Origin: Trametes villosa
Lineage: Eukaryota > Basidiomycota > Agaricomycetes > Polyporales > Polyporaceae
Assembly: GCA_002964805.2 (NCBI GenBank)
Contig: PUDQ02000031.1
Span: 1-14,212, forward strand
Length of the DNA stretch: 14,212 nt
Direction of reading: 5' to 3'
Shown: piece by piece, positions 1 to 8,209 of the stretch
How the letters are laid out: the number at the start of each line of letters is the position of its first letter
Position numbering within the stretch: the stretch's first letter is position 1
Made by a program: the position numbers and the translations under genes
Notes under the pieces: model-generated
Seen by the model: only the letters and a program-made list of their open reading frames with translations
Told to the model about the DNA's origin: nothing
The model's database searches: none

Positions 1-14
1 ATCTTTCCCCAACG

Positions 15-1298
15 ATGTCGGACGGCCGAGTATCAGCCATCATCCAACGCTACCTCCCCCTCCGCTCCCGCATGAACGCGGCGCTACATGCGTGTCGCTT
101 CGGCGCCGCGCATATGGTCAACGCTAGCTACGGGCGAACGAACCGTCGCACCGTCGGCATGGCCGTCGAGATCGTAAGTCTAGGCATCTGGATTGTGAGT
201 TACACAACTGACAACCCCGCAGTGTCTGAACGAAGAGAAGTGCGAGTTCCACTGCACCAAGCTCGCCGAGCAGATGACTCCCCGCGACCGGAGGAACTGC
301 CTACAGGAGATCGCCAACCTGCACCCAGCCCCTTACGCCGACGCCGGGTTCGCACAGTTCTGCCGACAGGAGGCCGCCCAGGCAGCACCGCTGCTGGCCA
401 ATCCGCCGTTCGCAGGAGGCGGGGTCTTTCGGTTGCTTCTTCCCAACACCCCGTCGACCTCTAGCACTCGCCGCGCTGCTAGGTCTCTGCCCGCGACCCC
501 GAGTGTATCGCGTACGCCCGACAGCGGTGACTCGCGCTCCGTCGGTCGGCCAAGGAAGGCGCGTCACGACGTCAACATATACGTCTATCTGAAGGTTAGT
601 GGGTGCTTGATGAGATTGCGCTGGCGTTAACAATACCCCAGGAACACGCCCCGCCCGCGCGCTTCGTCGTGGAAGGCCTTTCAGACGACGGGCTCATCAA
701 CATGCGACTGACGCAGACCAATTTCGCGGACAGCTTGGCGGCGCACCCAGACGGCGGACGTCAGGTGCGGCTGGAGATGTGGAGCGAAGGGCACAAGCAA
801 TTCGTCAAGTTCACGCGTAACGACACGCAGTGTCTCCTTCCCGGGGAAGGACGCCTGTACCGGAAAGCGGGTCTCTTCGACCTGCTGGACCTCCAGTTCT
901 ACAAGGACTTTGTATTGCCGCCCTTCTCCCGACCCCTCCCCAGCATCCTAGGCGTGGCCGCCAACAGCGCCCTCCCCAGCTTCCGAGCCGTGGCCGCCGA
1001 CAACTCTCCATCCCGCTCCCACGAGGCGGTCAGTGCATCTTCCGTCATCCACGCGCCCACCGGGACGGACACCCGCCGCGCCAAGAGACCGCGCTCGCCC
1101 TCCGCCGGTCCATCCAAGCGACCTCGGCGTGACGAGCAGGGCAGCTCCTCGCGACGTGTGCGCGCTCAGGCCCCCTCTCCGGTGGACACTCGCGAGATCA
1201 TAGATCTCACCATCAGCGACGATGAGGACATCCCGCCGCCCTCCCGCGTTAAGAAGCTGGCGCGACAGGACGTGATCGAGTTGTCGGATTCGGAATAG
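15..1298 (+). CDS. Uncharacterised protein, three exons, C-terminal SUMO-interaction-like motifs
   Basis: Spliced gene: exons 15-173, 223-594 and 642-1298; introns 174-222 (GTAAGT...CAG, 49 nt) and 595-641 (GTTAGT...CAG, 47 nt), both phase 0. The product is 395 residues. The ATG at 15 has A at -3, but the frame is open to the window edge, so an earlier start is possible. I do not recognise the family. The N-terminal half has several Cys residues and a compact region (about residues 170-265, around VEGLSDDGLINMRL) that may fold. Residues 270-360 are Pro/Ser/Arg-rich with basic clusters (RRAKRPR, SKRPRR, about residues 322-343) that look like a bipartite nuclear signal. The C-terminus carries IIDLTISDDED (about 362-373) and, as its last residues, DVIELSDSE (387-395). 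Both fit the hydrophobic core plus acidic flank of SUMO-interaction motifs. Inference: a nuclear protein that could bind SUMO or SUMOylated partners. Exon structure is well supported; function is not. Confidence 0.75.
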
Positions 1299-1464
1299 AC
1301 GGACGACCCCAAGTACGACAATTAGATATATTTGTATGACCTGCCTTTATGTATTAGCAGAAGATACGTTGAACCACGCGTCGGACGCGTTGAGGAGGGG
1401 ATTGTACACTACAGGGACACGCTGCACACGACAAGTGTGGCTTCATGACGCCCGGCATGCCATC
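1299..1464. other. 3' flank of the first gene, no gene seen
   Basis: About 165 bases between the stop codon and the tandem array. An AT-rich patch at 1320-1337 (TTAGATATATTTGTATG) may belong to the 3' untranslated region or polyadenylation signals. Two ACGCGT sites at about 1377-1391 sit outside the regular array and may be decayed copies of it. No coding signal is seen. Confidence 0.4.
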
Positions 1465-1996
1465 GGGACGCGTCGCGCACGATCAGGAGGCCCCGCACGC
1501 GTCCAGGACGGGTCGTACACGCTCCGGACGCGTCGCACGCGCGCCGGACGCGTCGTACGCTCTCGGGACACGTCGTACACGCGCCGGACGCGTCGTACAC
1601 GCGCCAGACGCGTCGTACACGCGCCGGACGCGTCGTACGCGCTCGGGACGTCTTGCACGCGCGCCGGACGTGTCGCATACGCGCTCGACGCGACGTACAC
1701 GCGCCGAATACTCTCTGGACACGTCGCACACGCCCCGGACGCGTCGTACACGCTCAGGACGTCTTGCACGCGCGCCGGACGCGTCGTACACTCTTGGGAC
1801 GGGTCGCATACGCGCTGGACTCGTCGTACACGCGCCGGACCGGTCGTACACGCTCGGGATACGTCGCACAACCTCAGGACGCGTCGCATACGCGCTGGAC
1901 GCGACATACACGCGCCGGACACTCTCGGGACACGTCGTACACGCTCAGGACGCGTCGTATGCGCTTGGGACGCGTGACGCATGCGCCCGACGGGTC
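1465..1996. repeat. Minisatellite, 20-bp unit, about 26 copies, ACGCGT-rich
   Basis: The sequence repeats with a strict 20-bp period; a typical unit is CGGACGCGTCGTACACGCGC. Twelve 20-bp units run from 1465 to 1704, then one 31-bp unit at 1705-1735, nine 20-bp units at 1736-1915, a second 31-bp unit at 1916-1946, and two and a half degenerate units to 1996. The two 31-bp units share an extra 11-bp truncated unit (CTCTC core) and are 211 bp apart, and the units around them match one another, so part of the array was probably duplicated as a block. Units differ at a few positions, so the array is not freshly expanded. Because 20 is not a multiple of 3 and the unit lacks stop codons, all six frames stay open for long stretches. 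These Arg-rich ORFs are most likely artefacts. Many units contain the MluI palindrome ACGCGT. Confidence 0.95.
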
Positions 1997-2422
1997 AACC
2001 CATCCCTTGAGCGCCGATGGCACGCTGCGCTGGAGGACGGGTAGGACAACAAGCCCAGGCCTCACGCTTGGCGAACCGGGGCGGCGGGGGTACTACGTCG
2101 GTCTACCAGATGTGGAGGGGGGTAAGACAAGGCCATAATGGCACCGCACGCGCCCTACGGAAGACAATGGCTGAGGGGGACTAGCCACGGGTGATGGAGC
2201 CGGAGCCTCAACGCCTCCGGATCGGCGTAGCCACGTCGGAGGGGGCATTGTGGTATGAGCATTGTCCTGGCCACGGACTGGTTGAGTACACGGCACACGA
2301 CCCTGAAACCCAACCACCCGTCCACTTCAACTTCAACATCCCGTCGACGACGGCACTCACATCCGTCCAACCTTGCTTCCTCCTACCACCACCGACATCG
2401 AACGACGAATCCTCTCCGCCCG
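1997..2422 (+). promoter_or_regulatory. Intergenic region and probable 5' UTR of the 800-residue protein gene
   Basis: This stretch lies between the minisatellite and the chosen start at 2423. From about 2280 to 2422 it is rich in C, A and T (runs such as CCTTGCTTCCTCCTACCACC), typical of fungal 5' untranslated leaders. A GC-rich patch (GGGGCGGCGGGGG) lies at about 2079-2091. No clear TATA box is seen. Several ATGs occur upstream, including one in frame at 2255. If transcription begins far upstream, small upstream ORFs would precede the main one. The placement of promoter and transcript start is inference. Confidence 0.35.
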
Positions 2423-5134
2423 ATGCCGCCCAAATCGCAGGCGCAGCAACGACTTGCTAGTCCCGGCCCTCCGTCGGACGATGAGGAGACGAACGCAGTT
2501 CCTGCCAATCGAAGGCTCCACAAGCGCAAGGTCGTCCTCTCCGACACGGAGGAGTCGCCAGGAGACGAGCCTGCGGAAAGCGACTCGCCACCGACCAAGA
2601 AGCCCAAGAAGACCCGCGGGAAGGGGAAACTGAAGGTTCGCCCACCCTTGTCCGACAGCGAAGACCCGCCCCCGAAGCAGTCCAACTCCGCCTCTGGCAA
2701 ACCGCGCGCGGTGCGCGTATATTGGGCTGCACACGTCGAGGCGGAGAAACACCTCAATATCCACCTTCCTATCTATCAAGCGAAATCGACCAAAGGGAAC
2801 GATACGCGCGCCAAATACGCCGCAAAGATCGCCAACTATGTGGCCGACAACTACGACTTCCCGAAACACGGTTGCGAGGATGTCCGCAACGTAAGTAGTA
2901 CGTCGAGGGTATTGCATCGACACTAACTCTTCTTCCAGGCGGTCCAGAACTGGTTTTGGAATCATCGCAACGCCACGCCGAAGGACGTAGGAGACGACGA
3001 GCTTGAAGAGAAACCGACGCAGACCCACAGCATCTTCAACAACATGAAGAGTCGGGCACCGTCTGCGCAATCGCTGTGGGCCAAGGCACACCATGACGAG
3101 GTGGAGCAGGCTCGGAACGGCGGGGACATAGGGCATCGTCAGAGGATTGTAGCCCAGCTCTTCGCAGCTTTGCCGGCGGAGGAGCAAGAGGCGTGGAAAG
3201 CGCGGGCCGCCGAAGTCAAGGAGACTCGGCTTGACAACGACGACCAGTGCTTCAAGTGAGTAGTGTGAATGCCCGAACGTTCGTGTAGCTGACAATGATC
3301 CGCAGTAATCAACAAGGGATTGGCGAGCTCATCGCTCAGAGCCTGCGCGGCCTGTGTGGCTTCGGCCCACAGCAAATCGGCGCCGCGGTCTTCGCCGTGC
3401 GATACGCCATTCGAACACGCGACGGGCAGGTCGAAACGGAGCAGTATGTATCGCTCGCTCATCATGACTAGCTTCGCGAACTGACAGACCACCTTACAGG
3501 TTCTGTACCGGCGACACCCTCGGCGATGTCAATTTCATAGACTACGATGGCGGCGCCCCAGCTAGCGAGCAGGAACGTTGGGTGAACTACGCCAACGAAG
3601 TACTCCGTAAGCCGCGCCCAACAGCAGCATGGAAATATACTGACCGCCGTTGCAGCTGCGAACCCGCGTCGCCGGGACGACAGGCTCGCATATGAGCCAT
3701 CCGGGCGACCCATGCTTCCGCCTTGGGACGACGACTGGAATCGCGCGCAGGCAGCAGAATTACTCAGCGCGTACTTCAACGCCTTGTGGGGTATGTTCGG
3801 CTACAGCCACTTAACCTTGACGTTGACTAACAACGGGTTTCTAGATTACGCGTATGAAGGCAATATTCCCCATCCGTTGGATTTCTCGTCCCTTCAACCT
3901 ACACGCGAACTCGCAGCGGACTGGCAAGACGTCACGGATCCCGCCACATTGAACTTAGTGCAGATCGTGAATCTCCACGGCAGGATCCACGACGCCCAAG
4001 ACACCGATGACGCGTTCGCATTCGTGCCCAACGATCGGGGAACCCAGCCTCCAGTGCCGTCGACGCCCACCATCAGGCGTGTCACAGCGTTCGTGTCACC
4101 CGCCCGGATCAGCCCAACCCCAGCAGGGACTTCGCGGGTGCGCTCTGAATCTCGAATGCCATCTCTCCCAACAATCGCGGAACTAGCTAGCGAGCGCGAC
4201 GAGGGCGGACAACCGCTCGACCAACCACCCATCGCCAGTCTGGTCACCCGCGCGTCCACTGCGACAACTGACAGACCCTCACCGGAGGCGAGGTCGGAGC
4301 AAAGCGCAGCGGGTTCCGTGCAGATCGAGGAAGATGTGGACGAACTTGCGCACCATTCGCAGGCGGAGGACGGGAAGAGCAGGGAGAATAGTCCCAAGCC
4401 GGAGGACGAGGGCGAGGGCAGTCACACGACAGATGCGGCTGGTGGGGAGAACACCGAGCTCGTCAGTGCGCAGGGAGGGGGTGGTGAGGCACAGGGTGAG
4501 GGTGAAGGGGACGAGGATGACGAGAGCACCACCAGCACGGTGGCTCGTCCTCGCACCCAGCGTCAGCGCACGTCAGCAGTCGGCTCGCGCCGTGGCCCAA
4601 CCAAGAAGGGACAGTCGACGCCTGCGGCAACGGAGAGCGGGGAGGAGGAGTCGGAGGACGAGGACGAAGACGAGGACGAGCAGGAACAGGAGCAGGAGCA
4701 GGAGAGCGAGGGCGAGGGCGAGGGTGAGGGTGAGGGCGAGGACGAGGACGAGCAGGACGAGGGCACGAGCACTGCCAGAAGCCGCGCTCCTGTGAAGCGG
4801 AAGCGCAGGGCGTCGTCTGGCGTGCGCCGCCGCCCGACCAAGAAGGCCCGTCGCGAGCCATCCCCCAGCGGAGAAGAGGAGAACATCGAACAGACAGTAT
4901 CGACTCGAGGACGCGCAGCCGCAAAGAAGGCTGCTAAAGAGCAGAACACGGCACCGAAGTGAGTAGTAAACGCGTGATCTACCATTGCGTGATGCCTAAT
5001 CCTGCTACAGACAACGCACTCGGGCGCGGGGTGCTACCAGCGCGGCATCTTCATCGCGAAACACCCGGGCACAGACCGCCACCACTCAAAGACAGACTCG
5101 CACTCAGACCAAGGGCAAGGGAAGGAAGGCTTAG
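2423..5134 (+). CDS. Probable nuclear protein with homeodomain-helix-3-like motif and acidic C-terminal half
   Basis: Seven exons: 2423-2890, 2939-3255, 3306-3443, 3500-3606, 3656-3790, 3845-4958 and 5011-5134. All six introns are GT-AG, 48-56 nt, and their phases join into an uninterrupted 800-residue frame ending in TAG at 5132-5134. MPPK at 2423 follows a pyrimidine-rich leader and is the preferred start; an in-frame ATG at 2255 would add 56 low-complexity residues. In order: an acidic/serine N-terminus with a basic cluster (KKPKKTRGKGK, about 59-69); a conserved-looking region (about 95-430) containing VQNWFWNHR at 158-166, which keeps the Trp, Phe, Asn and Arg spacing of homeodomain helix 3; then a disordered tail with an extreme Glu/Asp tract (about 650-700) between basic NLS-like clusters (KRKRR, RRRPTKKARR). 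It resembles uncharacterised basidiomycete proteins with WFxN-type motifs. DNA binding is an inference. The fifth intron (3791-3844) is 54 nt without a stop, so it could be retained in frame. Confidence 0.75.
4630..4765 (+). repeat. Low-complexity GAG/GAC/GGCGAG tract coding an acidic run
   Basis: Inside the sixth exon, the DNA becomes a purine-rich run of GAG, GAC, CAG and GGC-GAG/GGT-GAG triplets. It encodes a run of Glu/Asp, then Glu/Gln, then Glu/Gly dipeptides. The triplet period keeps the frame open, so copy-number changes would alter the acidic tract length without breaking the protein. Confidence 0.8.
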
Positions 5135-5563
5135 GTATGGCCTGTGACGTCGTTTAGTGTACGATTATCATGGAACATTGCGCGTACCCGAGAAACTGTA
5201 ACAGTCTGTTATGAACGATTATTACCTACCATCCAATTCGCGGTCTCTCCCAGTGTGTGTCTGTGAACCGCGATGATCATATGATAATACACGACTTGTG
5301 ATAATCTACTGCCACAGTGATAGCCTCAATGTCATCAGCACGAGTGCTACGGGTGCCATTATTGCATGATTATCACACTCTGAGGGACAACTGACCGAAC
5401 GCAGATAATCAACGGTAGTATACTCCATGGAGTGTGTTATGAGCCATTTGCATTAAGTAATGAAAATATATAATGGATTAAAAAAAGTCTTGTGTGATAC
5501 GACATGTGAGCGGATAATATACACACTAGCGGTTGTGGCATACACTTACCATCTGCGACGCAG
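5135..5563. other. AT-richer intergenic stretch with clustered GATAA sites
   Basis: No gene is supported here. Base composition is visibly more AT-rich than in the flanking exons. GATAA or its complement TTATC occurs six times, at about 5165, 5283, 5300, 5370, 5404 and 5513. GATAA is the core site of fungal GATA-type zinc-finger regulators, but AT-richness alone raises the count. A perfect 12-nt palindrome, ACTCCATGGAGT, lies at about 5422. The 3' end (TTACCATCTGCGACGCAG, to 5563) looks like a branch point and splice acceptor for the next exon. No exon encoding the missing N-terminal part of the transposase-like gene is recognisable upstream of it. Confidence 0.4.
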
Positions 5564-7811
5564 GAATGGGGCAACGCCCTGGTCGCGCAGCACCTACAGA
5601 CCTTGCCGGAGGACTCGCGCGAGACTCTGGGCGAGTGTTCGCAGGCGCGGCGTTGGCGTGACGAGGTCGATCCCAATCTAGCCTGCCCAATGGCGCGTTC
5701 GGCGAGCGGGAAAGACTACTTCGTCAACGAAGTCGCTATGGTGGTGACTGAAGCCGGGCAGAGCGCCGCAAACTTGCCGGTGATGGTGCGGCGTTGGTTC
5801 CGCAGAGATGGGCTCATCTGGGCGAGAGTGAACCCACTGCTCCTCACCGGCGGGCCTGCTCAGTCCTTCGTTATCGACGAGCGAAAGGACAGCGCTCTGG
5901 ACGTACCTCTGTTGTTCTTTCGCTTGTCCGTAGCCGACATGTCGAGGCCCGACATTCAGCAGAGGAAACGCATCCCTGCGCCCGAGCGAATCGCCGGTGA
6001 GCACTCAGCACGAGCGTGATGGTGTGTGCACTTACACACATGTAGGGAGCCTATACGACAATGCCAAGCCCTTGAGAGCATGGGAGCATCCGCCCGAGAA
6101 CGACTGGCGCAAAACGGCCGCGGGTATCCGTGTTGTGGGCGCGCCCTTATGGCTCTACTGCGACGACACGTCAGGAAACACAAGTAAAAAGTGGAACAAA
6201 CATAACTCACTGCTATTCACGTTGGCCGGGCTGCCGCGATCGCTGGTTCATCTGATGTACAACATACATTATCTCGCAACGTCGAACCTCGCGCCGCCGC
6301 TTGAGATGGTTGAGCAGCTGGTGGAACAGCTTAGGTGCGTGCATACCACTTATCGGTCATGTCAGGGGAGTCTTCTGATCACCAGTGGACATGCTCAGCG
6401 CAGTGCGGAAGACCGGAATACGTGTCTGGGATGCTCACCTGAAGGAAGAGGTACTGGTGGTACCGTGGATCCTCGCCTTCCTGGGGGACAATCCCATGTC
6501 GAGCGAGTTTGCATCGCACATCGGCATGCAGGGGAAATGTTTCTGCCGCGTGTGCCAGGTGAAAGGTGCCGACGCAAAGGGCCGTGAGAAGGGCGAGGCG
6601 GGCGAAAGGGCTAGACTGGACGAATTTCTGAGTGTAAGTGCCAACGTTCAACACCGATAACGACAATGTTTTCAACATACCGAGCAGGTCGGAGAGGATC
6701 GCACGAAGGACAAGACCAGAGAAGACCTCTGCGAGCAGCTTGAACGGGCTCTCGGTGGCGCACCCAGCGCTGTCGACGACCTCGCGACACAGTCCGGCTC
6801 GAAGGATAAGTACTTCGCGCACTACGTAGCGAAGCTCCAGGACGCCGTCAACACGGTTCGCGAGCGGCACAAGCTCGAGCCTGCCACTGCAGGGACTGGT
6901 AAGAAGCAGGACGAGATCAAGCGGAGGCTGAAAGAAGTCCGAGACGAGATGCCGGGCGACTTGTTCAATCCGGTACTGCGTATCCCAGGTATGAGCACCC
7001 ATAACGATGGCTCAGACACGGAGGCTCACCGAGGGCCACGTTGCGCAGAGCTTGATGCCAATCAGGACACCCCATTCGAGGCGCTTCATGTCGTTCTGCT
7101 GGGTGCGGTCAAATACTTCTGGAGGGATGCCGTATCGCGTCAGACGGCGGAAGGAAAGCAAACACTGAAGACGCGCCTGGATAGTGTGGACACGACGGGA
7201 CTTGGGATACCTCATCTACGTGGGCACACACTTGTTCACTACGCAGGATCCCTGGTTGGCCGAGATTTCCGAGCGGTACTGCAAGTCGCACCTGCCATAC
7301 TACACAATCTCGTTCCGGCCGAAGCATACGAGGCATGGCTGGCACTCGCGCGCCTCGCACCGCTGATCTTCCAGCCTATAATTCATGATCTGACCGCCTA
7401 TCTCGTGAGCTTTCCCCGACGATGCACCAAATAACTTAACACTAACACAAAGGTCATCAGAAGCGCCTAGGCAACGCAGTCGAAGACTTTCTGGCGGCGA
7501 CTGCACTGTGGTCGACGCAGTGGTTCAATAAGCCTAAATTCCACCTTTTCCTCCACTTACCCCGCCACATCGAACGATTCGGACCCCCGATGCTCTACGC
7601 CACCGAGGGATTCGAGTCCTACAACTTCCTCATCAGACTGCGAAGCGTACACTCGAACAGGCACGCACCAAGCTTGGACATCGGTAATGCCTTCTCCTTC
7701 CTGCACGCCGTTCGCCACCTAGTCAGCGGAGGACTGGTAACAATCAAAGACACACGCACAAACCAGACAGAACAGCGACAGGCTGGGGAGGGTGCGCGAG
7801 CGCTGCTTAAC
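5564..7811 (+). pseudogene. DDE-transposase-like gene of basidiomycete CACTA/Plavaka/KDZ-like type, interrupted by the LTR element
   Basis: Six exons can be joined: 5564-5996, 6046-6334, 6399-6633, 6688-6988, 7049-7404 and 7461-7811. All use GT-AG introns (49-64 nt) with matching phases and give 655 residues without a stop. From memory of the family, the motifs are characteristic: YCDDTSGN followed by KKWNKHNS, LGDNPMSSEFASHIG, a CFCRVC zinc-binding-like knot, DANQDTPFEALHVVLLGAVK, and FATEGFESYN-like YATEGFESYN plus SVHSNRHAPS. I infer that the Asp of YCDD, the Asp of LGDNP and the Glu of ATEGFE are RNase H-fold catalytic candidates. The exact superfamily name is uncertain. The 6399 acceptor was chosen over a CAG at 6385 because only it keeps the frame. 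The N-terminal part is not found upstream, and the C-terminal part is cut at 7811/7812, where the gypsy LTR begins. It is likely inactive. Confidence 0.75.
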
Positions 7812-7815
7812 TGTA

Positions 7816-7841
7816 AGGAGTGCGCAATATAGCGCACTCCT
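7816..7841. repeat. LTR hairpin 1, 10-bp perfect stem, 6-nt loop
   Basis: The left arm AGGAGTGCGC at 7816-7825 is the exact reverse complement of 7832-7841; the loop is AATATA. Confidence 0.9.
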
Positions 7842-7858
7842 CGTATCGTATATCCTTA

Positions 7859-7884
7859 ACGGATGCACTTATTCGTGCATCCGT
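7859..7884. repeat. LTR hairpin 2, 10-bp perfect stem, 6-nt loop
   Basis: The left arm ACGGATGCAC at 7859-7868 pairs exactly with 7875-7884; the loop is TTATTC. Stem and loop sizes match those of hairpin 1. Confidence 0.9.
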
Positions 7885-7901
7885 CCTGCGTAGAAATACT
7901 T

Positions 7902-7923
7902 GCGCGCGCGTTATCGCGCGCGC
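7902..7923. repeat. LTR hairpin 3, 9-bp alternating GC stem, 4-nt loop
   Basis: GCGCGCGCG at 7902-7910 pairs with CGCGCGCGC at 7915-7923 around TTAT. An alternating purine-pyrimidine CG run of this kind can also adopt Z-DNA; that is general knowledge, not shown here. Confidence 0.85.
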
Positions 7924-7979
7924 CTACCTCATGTATCTAATCTACGCGTACGGCCCCGGGTATTCGGACCCCGGGCGCC

Positions 7980-8012
7980 TGGTGGGGGGAAGTCCTTTGC
8001 ACACCCCCACCA
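7980..8012. repeat. LTR hairpin 4, 9-bp stem, 15-nt loop
   Basis: TGGTGGGGG at 7980-7988 pairs with CCCCCACCA at 8004-8012. A shorter imperfect CCCGGG-based stem (about 7955-7975) lies just upstream, so the LTR has about five fold-back units in a row. Confidence 0.85.
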
Positions 8013-8104
8013 TCCCCCCAGGAGTACGCCGAGCTAATACGAGCCCGGTCCAGTACACCCGAGGGAATAGGGGCCGCAAAGGCACCCCACCGTGAGTTTT
8101 TACA

Positions 8105-8209
8105 CTTTTTTGTACTCCGTGCTTATACTGCTCGTATTCGAGCTCGACGTTACCACGTCAACGCCACATCACTAACCTTAATAGACTTTAAAGTTGCCAC
8201 CTGCCCGAA
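8105..8209 (+). other. Retrotransposon leader between LTR and gag
   Basis: This short leader contains the 10-nt palindromes TCGAGCTCGA (8138-8147) and ACTTTAAAGT (about 8184-8193) and a 5-bp hairpin GACGT/ACGTC (8146-8159). No TGG-starting tRNA-complementary primer-binding site is visible just after the proposed LTR end. GTACTCC at about 8112-8118 is complementary to GGAGTAC at about 8021-8027 inside the LTR, a weak hint of self-priming. Confidence 0.4.

Larger units (their letters stand above)
7812..8104 (+). repeat. 5' LTR (right boundary provisional)
   Basis: The left end is supported by the abrupt end of transposase-like coding similarity and the TG start. TGTAA at 7812 is matched by TTACA ending at 8104, giving short terminal inverted repeats and a 293-bp LTR. 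An alternative end is CCACA at 8168. A second LTR copy, which would fix the boundary, is outside the window. The first 200 bp are a chain of hairpins. In frame, the transposase-like gene would hit a stop (TAG at 7830-7832) just inside the LTR. Confidence 0.65.

Noticed and set aside
1465..1996. Possible CRISPR-like array
   Set aside because: Units are contiguous with no spacers and the context is a eukaryotic genome; it is a minisatellite.
1336..2138. Long overlapping Arg/Thr/Val-rich ORFs on both strands
   Set aside because: They are produced by the stop-free 20-bp tandem repeat read in all frames, lack start or splice support, and encode only repeat translations.
2255..2422. N-terminal extension of the 800-residue protein from the in-frame ATG at 2255
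   Set aside because: The added 56 residues are low-complexity His/Ser/Arg and the DNA looks like a pyrimidine-rich leader; MPPK at 2423 is the better start.
2357..3295. 312-residue minus-strand ORF
   Set aside because: It is antisense to spliced exons with consistent phases and splice signals; the reverse reading shows no domain and is a GC-rich shadow.
6381..6398. CAG at 6385 as acceptor of the second intron in the transposase-like gene
   Set aside because: It leaves the wrong phase; the CAG ending at 6398 restores the conserved frame.
7405..7460. AAG at 7452 as acceptor of the last visible intron in the transposase-like gene
   Set aside because: Joining there gives a stop after five codons; the CAG at 7460 keeps the family frame.
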